The translations under genes and the position numbers were made by a program. Shown here piece after piece: positions 26,281 through 35,264 of a DNA stretch of 64,000 nucleotides (within the stretch, counting starts at the first letter, position 1; the number at the start of each line of letters is the position of its first letter). Location: positions 48,271 through 112,270 of the forward strand of contig RFFU01000040.1 of NCBI GenBank assembly GCA_003697085.1. The letters run 5' to 3'. The stretch comes from Candidatus Hydrogenedentota bacterium (GTDB lineage Bacteria; UBA8481; J006). The notes below the pieces were generated by a model, which saw only the letters and a list, made by a program, of their open reading frames with translations, was not told the origin of the DNA and made no database searches.

Positions 26281-28224
26281 GTGTGCGGAATCGCGGGCAT
26301 TGTCGAGTGGAAGAACGGCTCCGGTGATCGACGGAGGCGGCGGGTCTGGGAGATGGTTCGAGGGTTGGCGCATCGAGGAGGCGACGGCGCGGCGATTCAC
26401 GAAGAGCAACACTGCACGCTCGGCGCGAACCGGCTGGCTCTGATGGATCCCGAGCGAGGACATCAGCCGTACCGTTTCGAATCACTCCCCCTCGTTGCCG
26501 TTTTCAACGGAGAAATCTATAACCACAACGAATTGCGGAACGCGTTGGAGAAGAAGGGGCACGTCTTTCGTAACACGTGCGACGGCGAAGTCATTCTGCC
26601 GCTCTACGCGGAATACGGCCTGGATTGCGCCGCCCGTCTCTCGGGAATGTTTGCCGTCGCAATCTGGAACGCGGCGGAAAGGGCGCTCGTGCTCTTTCGG
26701 GATTTCCTGGGAATGAAGCCGCTTTACTTCAGACTTCACGATCACGGCGTGGCTTTCGCCTCCGAGGCACGCTTCCTTCGTGAGGCTTTTCCGGGGCAAG
26801 TCCGGTTGCGGCACGAGGCCTTTCAAGAGACGGCCGTCTTCGGGCATCCGCTTCCTCCCGGAACCTTCTTCGAAGAGATCGAGGAGGTGCCGCCGGGATG
26901 TGGCATTGTCTTCAGGAGGGACGGAAAGCGGGAGTTTTGTTTCAGAAAGTTTCCGGAATTCCGGGATAAATTCGAAAGATCGGAAGAGATTCTCGGCCAC
27001 TTGGATGCGGCCTTACGCGAATCCGTCGCGCGGCATTCTGCCGCGGACCGTCCGGTCGGAGCGTACCTGTCGAGCGGCATCGACTCGACTCTGGCGACCT
27101 TCCTTCATCTCAGAAACCCCGGAACGAAGAAGGGCGCCGTCTATTCTCTGGCCTTTCCGGGGGAGGAGGAGGACGAGTCGGAAAGGATCGCGCCGGAGAT
27201 TAAACCCTTCATCGAATCTCATGAAGTCGTTTCCTTTGCGGCCGCGGATTTGGAGCATCTTCGGACCGCCGTGCGGTATTGCGAACAGCCGTTTCTTTCC
27301 GGAATCGCCGCCGCGTTGATTCATCTCGCTGGACGCGTTCGGTCACGTGGAGAGAAATGCGTGGTTTCCGGTGAAGGGGCGGATGAACTCTTTTGGGGGT
27401 ATCGTCATTTTCGCTTGAGCGCCGTTCGCGAGGTGTGGAAGCGCCGCCCCCGCCTTCTCCAGGCGTTGGGAAGAGTCTTCCTCAAGATGGGCAGCGGAAT
27501 TCCCGGTTACGAGGGGAGAGAACTGCTGCGGATTCTGGACTGCCCCAGCGCCGAGGTGGAAGCCGATTTCGGGTTTTTCAGCCTTCGTTCTCGAAACTGG
27601 TACAGAGCCGGTGATACATGGCGGTGCATGCGAAACGAGCAGCGGGATTGGAGGGGACTGGAGCGAATCTATGCAGGGTACGGTGAGGCTGTGCGGAGGA
27701 GGTGCGGGGAGATTCCGCAAAATCCTCTCGAAGCCGCGGCAGCGGCGGATCTTCTCGTCCGTTTGCCCTCCTGGGTCTTGCGGCTGGGGGACCGGTGTGC
27801 AATGGCGCGCGGGGTTGAAGTGAGGATGCCGTACCTCGATGACGCCGTCGTCGATCGAGCGTTGCGGGTACCGGATCGGTGGAAAATATCGCCTTTGGAA
27901 GAGAAGATATGCCTGCGCCGTGTGGCGCGGACCTATCTCGCCGAAGAGACGGCGCAAAGGCCGAAACGACCGCTGCTGCTTCCGCCGGCATTTCTGGCGG
28001 TTCCGGGAAGGCCGGAATGGATCGAAGAGTATCTCTCCGATGAGATGACCCGGAAGGCCGGAATATTCCGCCCGGAAGCGGTGAGGCGACTGCGTGAGGT
28101 TCTGCGCTCCGAGAACGCCGAGCGAATCGGTGTTCGAGACACGGATGCTCAACAATGCGCCTTCTTCGTCTTGACGGCGCATCTCTTCTTCCAGGAATTC
28201 TCCGACCGGGTGGCAGGCTGGTGA
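26281..28224 (+). CDS. asnB: Asparagine synthase (glutamine-hydrolysing)
   Basis: The 647-residue protein starts with GTG at 26281, which makes Cys2 of MCGIAGI the N-terminal nucleophile of the class II glutaminase domain. FNGEIYNHNELR and the glutamine-site region follow. The synthetase half carries the ATP-binding pyrophosphatase motif YLSSGIDSTLATF (SGGxDS with Gly-to-Ser and Gly-to-Ile changes that retain the final Asp-Ser) and VVSGEGADELFWGY. It transfers glutamine-derived ammonia to aspartate, or to another carboxylate in surface-polysaccharide clusters. The stop overlaps the GTG start of the GT39-like gene, so a role in glycan modification is possible. Confidence 0.93.
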   Translation: MCGIAGIVEWKNGSGDRRRRRVWEMVRGLAHRGGDGAAIHEEQHCTLGANRLALMDPERGHQPYRFESLPLVAVFNGEIYNHNELRNALEKKGHVFRNTCDGEVILPLYAEYGLDCAARLSGMFAVAIWNAAERALVLFRDFLGMKPLYFRLHDHGVAFASEARFLREAFPGQVRLRHEAFQETAVFGHPLPPGTFFEEIEEVPPGCGIVFRRDGKREFCFRKFPEFRDKFERSEEILGHLDAALRESVARHSAADRPVGAYLSSGIDSTLATFLHLRNPGTKKGAVYSLAFPGEEEDESERIAPEIKPFIESHEVVSFAAADLEHLRTAVRYCEQPFLSGIAAALIHLAGRVRSRGEKCVVSGEGADELFWGYRHFRLSAVREVWKRRPRLLQALGRVFLKMGSGIPGYEGRELLRILDCPSAEVEADFGFFSLRSRNWYRAGDTWRCMRNEQRDWRGLERIYAGYGEAVRRRCGEIPQNPLEAAAAADLLVRLPSWVLRLGDRCAMARGVEVRMPYLDDAVVDRALRVPDRWKISPLEEKICLRRVARTYLAEETAQRPKRPLLLPPAFLAVPGRPEWIEEYLSDEMTRKAGIFRPEAVRRLREVLRSENAERIGVRDTDAQQCAFFVLTAHLFFQEFSDRVAGW

Positions 28225-29867
28225 AGAGAACGATCTTTTCGGCGCAAACCGGTCCGGTGTTCGTTCGATTGCTCCTTCTGCTTTGTCTAGCCTTCGAGAT
28301 GACGGCGCAAGCCGTCACGACGTCGCATACCTTCGACGAGATCGCCTATCCCGCCGCCGGCTACTCGTACTGGCGTACCGGCGATATTCGGCTCGATATC
28401 CTACATCATCCGCCGCTGGCCCTCTATATCATGAGTGTGCCTTATTTCGTGTTGCGACCCGATCTGCCCCTCGATTCGATGGCTTGGAAGAAGAAGGATC
28501 ATTACCTCTTCGGCGAGATATTTCTCTATGGAGACTCCCGCTACTCGGCGCGCTTCCTGACCATCGCCGCGCGGCTGGGAGTGATTCTCTTTACTCTTGC
28601 CGGTATCGGTTTCGCGTCTCTTTGGATCGATCGGCTCTTCGGCGTCCCCACAGGCCTCCTTTTTCTCTTCTTGGCGGTCTTCGAGCCGAACATTGTGGCG
28701 AACGGTGCTCTGGCAACGAATGATATCGTCGTTGCGGTCTTCTGGTTCGCGACGGTTTTGGCGGGAATGGAATATCTGAGGCGGCCGCGTCTTTCGCGCG
28801 CCGTGGCCCTTGGGGGATTTCTGGGAGCGGCCCTCTTGAGCAAACACACCGCGCTCGTGCTGGTCCCGACCGCCGTGCTGCCAATCTTTTTTGGCCCGAA
28901 ACGATCGGCGAAGGAACGATTCTTCTCTCTTCTCATTGTCCTCGGAATTCCGTCGGCCATGATTGCCCTTCTCTACGGACGCTATCTTCCGTTCTACTTC
29001 GCTTCGTTGCTCGGTCGGACCCGGGATCTGGCTGGGATCAGCGAGGGAAAACCCTTTTATCTTCTGGGAGAATTGAGCGACACGGGTTGGTGGTATTATT
29101 ATCCCGTTGCGCTGCTGGTGAAGGTTCCCTTGGCGACGTTGATTTTCGCCGCAGCGGGGGCTGTCGTGATGGCGAAAAAACGTTTTGCGGACTTCGTTCT
29201 TCTTGCGCTCCCCGTTGTTCTGCTCATTTCAGTCTGTATGGTCTCGCACAAGGATCTCGGATACCGCTATCTTCTTCCGTGCTCGTTGACTGCAGCTCTT
29301 TTGGGAACCGTCTTCGTTGTGGGGTTCATTCGGAATTTTCCGCGGAAGTCCGCGCGGGCGGCCCTCGGTCTTCTCCTTCTTTTGCCCGTCCTCGAGTCCG
29401 CTGTCGTCTTCCCTCATTTTCTCTCCTATTTCAACGTTGTGGCGGGAGGACCGCGGAACGGAAGCCGATGGCTTCTCGATTCCAACCTCGATTGGGGGCA
29501 GGACCTTCCTGCGCTCGCCGATGCTTGGAATCGCGCATCCCGCCCGCCGCTTCTGCTTTCGTACTTCGGAAGCGCCCGCCCCGAGGCCTGGGGCGTGAAG
29601 GGATTGAGGTTCTATCCGCAAAATCCTGCGCCGGAAGAATGGAGGCGGTTCCCGTGGAAGAGCAACACGGTCTGGTGGGCGGTCAGCGCGACGTATCGGC
29701 CGAGGATCGCGCGGGACATTCCTGGTATGAAGGAGTGGTTTTCGAAACACAAACCGATCTTCACCGCGGGTTATTCGATCTTTGTTTATGACGGTTCTTC
29801 CCTGAGATATACTTTGTTTTCGAGCAAAAAGACCGGTGCGGTGAATGTCGCTCCGAAGGAAATTTGA
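28221..29867 (+). CDS. GT39-like polytopic glycosyltransferase (PMT/ArnT superfamily)
   Basis: The 548-residue membrane protein starts at GTG 28221 within GTGA overlapping the asnB stop. It has about ten hydrophobic segments. After the first TM comes an acidic pair in the first periplasmic loop (TSHTFDEIAYPAAGYSY), the catalytic-Asp position of GT-C enzymes of the mannosyltransferase/ArnT type. HHPPLALY, further along, is the common HPPL motif of this superfamily. The C-terminal soluble part contains DSNLDWGQDLPAL, typical of these transferases. It probably uses a polyprenyl-phosphate sugar donor and acts on the periplasmic side of the inner membrane. The acceptor is unknown. Confidence 0.85.
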   Translation: MKRTIFSAQTGPVFVRLLLLLCLAFEMTAQAVTTSHTFDEIAYPAAGYSYWRTGDIRLDILHHPPLALYIMSVPYFVLRPDLPLDSMAWKKKDHYLFGEIFLYGDSRYSARFLTIAARLGVILFTLAGIGFASLWIDRLFGVPTGLLFLFLAVFEPNIVANGALATNDIVVAVFWFATVLAGMEYLRRPRLSRAVALGGFLGAALLSKHTALVLVPTAVLPIFFGPKRSAKERFFSLLIVLGIPSAMIALLYGRYLPFYFASLLGRTRDLAGISEGKPFYLLGELSDTGWWYYYPVALLVKVPLATLIFAAAGAVVMAKKRFADFVLLALPVVLLISVCMVSHKDLGYRYLLPCSLTAALLGTVFVVGFIRNFPRKSARAALGLLLLLPVLESAVVFPHFLSYFNVVAGGPRNGSRWLLDSNLDWGQDLPALADAWNRASRPPLLLSYFGSARPEAWGVKGLRFYPQNPAPEEWRRFPWKSNTVWWAVSATYRPRIARDIPGMKEWFSKHKPIFTAGYSIFVYDGSSLRYTLFSSKKTGAVNVAPKEI

Positions 29868-29964
29868 TCCGGAGTTCTTCTGTCCGCGGCGAACGTTTGT
29901 TTCATCTTGTTGCTGTTGATACGGCGCGGAAAGCCGCGGGAAATCGGAAGAGAGAGAAGTGGGA

Positions 29965-32706
29965 ATGAAGAAAAGGAAAAAGGGTGTCTCTTTCTTGTCC
30001 TCGTTCGCGAAGATTACCCCCCATCTGCTTCTTCTCGGGCTTCTAGCCTGTGGCGCGGGGGGAGGGGCGCCCGGTGCGCCGCGCCGCGGCGGTGAGGAAA
30101 TCAAGGGATCGGCGGCGGGAACGACAAGACCGGCGGCCTTGGAGGTTGAAGAGAGGGAGGAAGGAAAAGCGGGAACGGAGAGGAGAGCGGAAATGAGTGG
30201 AACGGAAGGCGAGAAGGGGAGAGAAACGAAGAGGGGAGAGGGAGGGGAAGGAGCGGGAGGGCTGCCGAGCCGTGAGGAGATTGCGAAACTGCCGCCGGAC
30301 GGCGGCCCGGAGTTCAATCGTCTGATCTTCGAGAAGAGCCCGTATCTCCTTCAACACGCGCGGAACCCGGTGGACTGGTATCCGTGGGGAGAAGAAGCCT
30401 TTGCGAAGGCGCGCCGGGAGGGGAAACCGATCTTCCTTTCGGTCGGGTACTCGAGCTGTCATTGGTGCCATGTGATGGAACGGGAGTCCTTCTCGAACGA
30501 AGAGATCGCGGCGATCCTGAACGAGTATTTCGTCGCGATCAAGGTTGATCGCGAGGAGAGGCCGGACATCGACGAGATCTATATGACGGCGACGCAGGTC
30601 TTTACGGGTTCGGGAGGATGGCCGAACTCCGTCTTTCTCCTTCCCGACGGACGGCCGTTTTACGCGGGCACGTACTTTCCTCCGGAGGATCGTTACGGGA
30701 GGATCGGTTTCAAGAGTCTGCTTTTGAGGCTTGCGGAGATTTATCGCACGCGGCGAGAGGATGTCGAGGAACAGGCGCGGCAACTTTCGGAGGCGATGAA
30801 GAGGGTGGCGGAGCACGGGGCGGCGGCGTCCTCCGCATCCTTTCGGCTCGAGGACGTGGACCGCCTCGTGAGCGAGGCGATGGCGCGTTATTCCGCCGAT
30901 TTCGACGCGGCGAACGGCGGATTCGGCTCCGCGCCGAAATTCCCCCCGCACACGAGGCTGCGTCTTCTGTTTGATCTGGCCGCTTCCCGAGCGCCCGAAC
31001 GGGATACGGCGGCGCGCTTCGCCTTGGAGACCTTGGATGCGATGGCGGCGGGCGGGATCCAGGATCACGTCGGGGGAGGGTTCCACCGTTATTCCACGGA
31101 CGCCGTCTGGCTCGTTCCTCATTTCGAAAAGATGCTTTACGACAATGCGCTCCTTCTCTGGTCATACGCGGAAGGCTATGCCCGAAGCCGAGAGCCGTAT
31201 TATCGGATCGTCGCGGCCCACCTCGTGGAATGGTTGAACCGGGAGATGACGGTCGGCGGCGCCGGCTTCGCATCGGCGCTGGATGCGGACGCCGGCGGCG
31301 AGGAAGGAGCCACGTATCTTTGGCGGGTCTCGGAGTTGGAGGAGGTGTTGTCCGGGCCGGACGCCTCCTTCGCCCGTGGGATATTCGGTGTGGAGGAGAA
31401 AGGGAATTTTGTCGATCCTACGATCGGGCGGCCGGACGGCCGAAATATCCTTCATTTTCCCGATCGGTCGCGCCGAGTCGCGATGAGGTTCGGAATGGCC
31501 TATAAGGATTTTTTGAGGCGCTATCGGGAGGTTACGGAGGAATTGCTGACGGCACGGAACGGACGGATTCAGCCGTTCCGCGATGACAAGGTCATTGCCG
31601 CGTGGAACGGGTTGGCGATCGCGGGGTTGGCGCACGCGGGAAGAATCTTCGGTGAGGAGGAATGGATCGCGCGGGCCGAGGAGGCGGCGGGATTTCTCGA
31701 GAAGAATCTCTCGAAGAAGGGGCGCTTGGCGCGTGCGTGGAGGATGGGCGAGGCAATGGGAGACGGCGTGCTCAACGACTATGCCTTTTTCATCGACGGT
31801 CTCCTCGAACTTCACGAGGCGACGGGAAAGAGACGATATTTGGGAGAAGCGCGGCGCCTCGCCGACGAGATGCTCGAACATTTCGAGGACGAGTCGAGCG
31901 GCGGGTTCTTTGCAACGGCCGACGACGGAGAGAAACTTCTCTTCCGATCGAAGGAGGCGACCGATCGGGCGGTTCCCTCCGGCAACGGTGTCGCCGCGCG
32001 GGTGCTCTTTCGGTTGGGAAGACTCACGGGAAAGAAGGCCTATTCCGAAGCCGCACTGCGGACGGTGAGGGCCTTCGGAATTCTTTTGGAACGCGCTCCG
32101 ACGGCGGTGGAGACGCTTTTGGACGCGGTCTGGACCGAACGGCACGGACGCGGGGCGGGGGCGCCGGCGAAGGGAGTCTCTCGCCGGAAGAGTGAAGAAA
32201 CAGCCGGCGGGAAGAAGAGCGATGACTTTCCTGAGATCGGATACGGCGGAAAACGCATCGCCGTCTCTGATGCGGCGCATGTGCGGGGAGCGCTGTACGT
32301 CGCGGAAGCGGCGAGGGGGGAGAAGAACCGCGGGGAATCGAAAGGGATCGCGGGCGGAATTCCCTTTCGCATCGTCTTGCGGATCGAGCCGGGGTGGCAC
32401 ATCAACAGTCACAGGCCGCGGCAGGAATATCTGCGTCCGACGACGGTGACCGTGGCCGAGAAAAGGGGGTATCGTTTGAAGGAGGTTTCGTATCCTCAGG
32501 GAAAGGAGAAGCGCCTGGGGTTTTCCAAGGAAGCGCTTTCCGTTTACGAGGGGGAAATCGTCATTCACGGTGTTCTGGAGCACGTGGGAGGTGAGGAAAG
32601 AGAAGGAGCGGAAGAGCAGGGGAGGCGGTTGGCGGGGATTCTTTCCGTGGCGGTTCAGACTTGCAATGACGAGCGGTGTGATCGTCCGGAGAGGATCCAG
32701 TTTTGA
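29965..32706 (+). CDS. Exported DUF255/YyaL (SSP411-like) thioredoxin-glycosidase-fold lipoprotein with C-terminal DsbD-alpha-like domain
   Basis: The protein has about 913 residues. A lipobox signal ([10 protein letters not shown], Cys about residue 30) suggests a lipoprotein. A charged low-complexity linker (about 35-110) leads to a thioredoxin-like DUF255 domain with [20 protein letters not shown] and the redox-like [10 protein letters not shown] motif, then [13 protein letters not shown]. The middle is a six-hairpin (alpha/alpha) glycosidase-like region ([21 protein letters not shown], broken at mid-motif). The C-terminal 130 residues ([18 protein letters not shown], ending [12 protein letters not shown]) resemble the DsbD N-terminal/DsbC-corrector domain. 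Most YyaL proteins are cytoplasmic and lack this domain, so an envelope redox role is plausible. ATG 29965 follows a purine-rich site; GTG 29959 is an alternative. Confidence 0.88.
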   Translation: MKKRKKGVSFLSSFAKITPHLLLLGLLACGAGGGAPGAPRRGGEEIKGSAAGTTRPAALEVEEREEGKAGTERRAEMSGTEGEKGRETKRGEGGEGAGGLPSREEIAKLPPDGGPEFNRLIFEKSPYLLQHARNPVDWYPWGEEAFAKARREGKPIFLSVGYSSCHWCHVMERESFSNEEIAAILNEYFVAIKVDREERPDIDEIYMTATQVFTGSGGWPNSVFLLPDGRPFYAGTYFPPEDRYGRIGFKSLLLRLAEIYRTRREDVEEQARQLSEAMKRVAEHGAAASSASFRLEDVDRLVSEAMARYSADFDAANGGFGSAPKFPPHTRLRLLFDLAASRAPERDTAARFALETLDAMAAGGIQDHVGGGFHRYSTDAVWLVPHFEKMLYDNALLLWSYAEGYARSREPYYRIVAAHLVEWLNREMTVGGAGFASALDADAGGEEGATYLWRVSELEEVLSGPDASFARGIFGVEEKGNFVDPTIGRPDGRNILHFPDRSRRVAMRFGMAYKDFLRRYREVTEELLTARNGRIQPFRDDKVIAAWNGLAIAGLAHAGRIFGEEEWIARAEEAAGFLEKNLSKKGRLARAWRMGEAMGDGVLNDYAFFIDGLLELHEATGKRRYLGEARRLADEMLEHFEDESSGGFFATADDGEKLLFRSKEATDRAVPSGNGVAARVLFRLGRLTGKKAYSEAALRTVRAFGILLERAPTAVETLLDAVWTERHGRGAGAPAKGVSRRKSEETAGGKKSDDFPEIGYGGKRIAVSDAAHVRGALYVAEAARGEKNRGESKGIAGGIPFRIVLRIEPGWHINSHRPRQEYLRPTTVTVAEKRGYRLKEVSYPQGKEKRLGFSKEALSVYEGEIVIHGVLEHVGGEEREGAEEQGRRLAGILSVAVQTCNDERCDRPERIQF

Positions 32707-32803
32707 GGGGAAGGGAAGGATTGGCGATCCCGGATGGATTTCGTTTCCTTCAGGGTGCTTTCGAAGCCTTCCGAAGTTGGTTGAAAAAATTGAGCGCGAT
32801 TGG

Positions 32804-32832
32804 TTGATTTTGGTTTCCGGATAGGTTAACAT
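32804..32832 (+). promoter_or_regulatory. Sigma70-like promoter TTGATT-17-TAACAT
   Basis: TTGATT (32804-32809) and TAACAT (32827-32832) are 17 nt apart, about 100 nt upstream of the 69-aa ORF at 32934 and downstream of the YyaL stop, making that small gene the first of its own transcript. Confidence 0.6.
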
Positions 32833-32933
32833 TTCAATAGTTCGAGAGAGGGAGCGCCGAGGCCGAAGAGGAGTGGGCCAAGGAGAATCGGGCTCCGGGA
32901 AAGAAAGAAGGAGAGAGGCATGGAGGCGCAAGG

Positions 32934-33143
32934 ATGGCAGTGAGTCCCGTCGATGTGAGGATACAAGGCGCGCCGCTGGTGGAATCCATTCAATCCCAAG
33001 CGAAGGCGACTCCCGTCGGAGGAGATGGGATCTTTTTCATCGGCCGTCAGAGATCGATCCCGCGCCAGGCGACCGTCAAGCCGGCGGAGATGGATCGTAT
33101 ACAGATGACGGGATTAGGAGCGATCTTCGACGCCCGCGCGTGA
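32934..33143 (+). CDS. Hypothetical small protein (69 aa)
   Basis: The ORF starts MAVSPVDVRIQGAPLVES and has a good GGAGG-type ribosome-binding site (ATGGAGGCGCAAGG ends at the ATG) and a promoter 100 nt upstream. No TM, signal peptide or Cys pairs are seen. The composition is ordinary and soluble, with many Gln, Pro and Arg residues (RQRSIPRQATVKP). I recognise no family. Expression signals make it likelier real than random. The 219 nt between it and the SDR gene hold nothing apparent. Confidence 0.55.
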   Translation: MAVSPVDVRIQGAPLVESIQSQAKATPVGGDGIFFIGRQRSIPRQATVKPAEMDRIQMTGLGAIFDARA

Positions 33144-33362
33144 AAAACGTCATCCGCATTTAGTAGGTTTTCCTTTAAAATCAAATCCGATATCACCGTT
33201 TCACGGTTTCGGGGGGCGACCGGTGGATGATGTCGTGGAAAGACAGGATGTGGGCGTAACAAGGAAAACGTCATGGCTGTGCTTTGGTTGGGATCGCCGG
33301 ACGGAATCCTGAGGGGACGTCTGGATTTCGGGCGGAAGAGAAAAATTTGAAGGAGAAATCGA

Positions 33363-34121
33363 ATGGGACGATTCAGTGTGGCGGGAAAGACGGTTTTGGT
33401 CACGGGAGCCGCGAAGCGTCTTGGGCGCGCGTTCGCGCTCGACTTCGCCTCCCGGGGGGCTCATCTCGCCGTGCACTATCGCTCGTCGCGTAAGGAAGCA
33501 GAGATTGTCGTTCACGAGATAGTCGGGAAGGGGGGAGTCGCGAAGGCGTTTCGGGCCGATCTTAGAGTTCGTGAGGAAGTGGAGAAGATGGCGGAGGAGG
33601 TGATTTCGTGGAGCGCTCCGCGAGGTTTGGCCGCGGTTGTCGCCAGCGCTTCTCGTTTCCACAAGACGCCTTGGGAGACGCTGAGCGAACAGGATTGGGA
33701 GGAGATGATCGAGACGAACCTGACAGCGGTCTTTCGTCTCGCCCGTCTCTTCGCACCGGCGCTTGTCACCAACGGCTCTTTTATCACGATCGGGGACTGG
33801 GCGGCGGAGCGGCCTTATCGCGGCTTTCTCCCGTATTGTGTCTCGAAGGCGGGAGTTGCGGCCCTGACGAAGGCGCTGGCCGTTGAACTGGCGCCCGGGA
33901 TTCGTGCCAATGCGGTCTGTCCCGGAACGGTTCTTCCTCCCGATTCCGCGAAACCGGAGGTGATCGAGAGGATTCGCGGGCGAACGCCCTTGGGCCGGAT
34001 CGGCTCGCCGGAGGACGTCGCCGCCGCCGTTCGTTTTCTCGTGGAAGAGACGGATTTCGCTACGGGAACGTGTCTCGTGATTGACGGCGGAAGGCTGGTA
34101 TCCGATCCCGGTTACGGATAA
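33363..34121 (+). CDS. Short-chain dehydrogenase resembling pteridine reductase (FolM/PTR1 type)
   Basis: The 252-residue Rossmann-fold protein has TGAAKRLG (residues 14-21) in the coenzyme loop; the Arg in this loop is typical of NADPH-dependent pteridine reductases. The catalytic Tyr/Lys pair is Y158-x3-K162 (YCVSK). The usual SDR Ser is absent: the equivalent stretch reads ITIGD145, and the D145-Y158-K162 spacing (13 and 4) equals the Asp-Tyr-Lys triad of PTR1-type pteridine reductase. AELAPGIRANAVCPG and a FATGTCLVIDGG ending complete the family pattern. The next gene, 42 nt downstream, is a pterin carbinolamine dehydratase, which strengthens a role in reducing dihydropterins. The physiological substrate is inferred. 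Confidence 0.85.
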   Translation: MGRFSVAGKTVLVTGAAKRLGRAFALDFASRGAHLAVHYRSSRKEAEIVVHEIVGKGGVAKAFRADLRVREEVEKMAEEVISWSAPRGLAAVVASASRFHKTPWETLSEQDWEEMIETNLTAVFRLARLFAPALVTNGSFITIGDWAAERPYRGFLPYCVSKAGVAALTKALAVELAPGIRANAVCPGTVLPPDSAKPEVIERIRGRTPLGRIGSPEDVAAAVRFLVEETDFATGTCLVIDGGRLVSDPGYG

Positions 34122-34163
34122 AATAGGACTCTGAAAATCCCAATTTTACAGGAGGGCAAGCCG

Positions 34164-34463
34164 ATGGAGGACAAGACACCGTTGAACGAAGAGGAAGTGG
34201 CGCAGGCCTTGAGGACGTTACCGGGGTGGCGTGTGGAAGGAAAGGAACTGTGCAAGGATTACCGGTTCGAGAATTTTCAGCAGATCAATCGGTTTCTTCC
34301 GCGGCTGGCGGCGACGATCGTGGAACAGAATCACCATCCGGATTTCGTTTTTGCCCCCGGCGAGAAGCGGTTGTCGATCCGGACGACGACGCATTCGACG
34401 GGAGGTCTGACGCAGGCGGATCTGGATCTGGCGCGCGCCCTCGAACGAGAAGCGAGGTCTTAG
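34164..34463 (+). CDS. Pterin-4a-carbinolamine dehydratase (PCD/DCoH family)
   Basis: The 99-residue protein matches the family in length. It carries the active-site signature NHHPD (residues 56-60) and the C-terminal THSTGGLTQADLDLA, which holds the third conserved His of the pterin pocket. An AGGAGGG ribosome-binding site precedes ATG 34164. The enzyme dehydrates 4a-hydroxytetrahydropterin to quinonoid dihydropterin for recycling. No aromatic amino-acid hydroxylase lies in this window. Pairing with the PTR1-like reductase suggests a small pterin-recycling module, or a pterin role in molybdenum-cofactor metabolism, where PCD-like proteins have also been proposed. Confidence 0.93.
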   Translation: MEDKTPLNEEEVAQALRTLPGWRVEGKELCKDYRFENFQQINRFLPRLAATIVEQNHHPDFVFAPGEKRLSIRTTTHSTGGLTQADLDLARALEREARS

Positions 34464-34564
34464 AAACGAAGTCTTAGAAGAGGAGTCCCGTACCTTGCCG
34501 CGGGAGAGGAACCTGCCACGGAGAAGAGAGGGAAAGGGAGAAGAAATGTCTTGTCCGTTCCTTC

Positions 34565-34700
34565 CGTGTATTCCGTGTCTTCCATGGTTTCCCTTCCGCG
34601 TATTCGGTGTCTTCGGTGGTTTCCCTTCCGCGTATTCGGTGGTTCCTATTCTTCCGCGCGTTCCGTGTATTCGGTGGTTTCATTCCTTCCGCGTATTCCG
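34565..34700. repeat. Degenerate TTCCGCGTATTCGGTGG tandem repeat
   Basis: Roughly 17-22-nt units of the type CTTCCGCGTATTCGG plus TGGTTTC recur imperfectly about six times between the PCD gene and the convergent 88-aa ORF. On the minus strand they read as NTRNTR and TEDTEYAEG-like peptides, which I regard as translation of a non-coding repeat. Confidence 0.7.
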
Positions 34701-34703
34701 AGG

Positions 34704-34970
34704 TTATGGTTTGCCGATTTCCCGATTCAGCAGCGTCTCGAAACTCTCGCCGGTCTCCTTGAATTCTTCCGTGAATCGCGGGGTCTCCGCCGGACTTTTC
34801 TTTTCTGCTGGAATCTTCACCGCGGCGGCATGTTTTGAGGGGCTGTTCGCCAGCGCTTCTTCGACAGGAATCCCTTCCTCGCGCGCGTCGATCGCCCGCT
34901 TCAATCGGTTGATCTGCACGGGCGTGAGCGTGTCGAACAATACCCAATGGTCCAGTTCGTAGGTCTTCAT
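34704..34970 (-). CDS. Hypothetical small protein (88 aa)
   Basis: The ORF starts MKTYELDHWVLFDTLTP with a strong GGGAGG ribosome-binding site 6 nt before the ATG. The N-terminal 40 residues look folded (helical QINRLKRAIDAREEGIPVEE), while the C-terminal half is Lys/Glu/Pro-rich and probably disordered. There are no TM segments and no known motif. It is divergent from the CoA-transferase gene, and the 294 nt between them hold no other gene. Codon use and the ribosome-binding site make it a plausible real gene; function is unknown. Confidence 0.55.
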   Translation of the reverse strand: MKTYELDHWVLFDTLTPVQINRLKRAIDAREEGIPVEEALANSPSKHAAAVKIPAEKKSPAETPRFTEEFKETGESFETLLNREIGKP

Positions 34971-35264
34971 ACATTACCTCCCTGTAAACAAAGACATTTG
35001 TGAGCCGTTCCCTGGCTTCCAATTTCACCTATCGGCTGCTCAGTCGAAAACTTTATACCGTTTCGAAGAAAAACAAAGATCATCGAAATTTCGCAATCTT
35101 TTCCAAACGAACGGCATCTTCTCGCGTCTTTTTTTGTTCCGTAGAGACGTCTTCCGGCGGGAGGGTTCCGCTTTGCCCTTTTCGTTTTTATTCTTCCCAA
35201 CGATGACAAAGGCGACATTATCTCCTATTCTGGTCCCGATTCTAATATCGAAAAGGAGTTCTCG

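Noticed and set aside
34474-35028. 184-codon minus-strand frame over the 34.6-kb repeat
   Set aside because: Mainly TEDTE/NTRNTR peptides, the usual false translation of this repeat type; the small 88-aa ORF has a better start.
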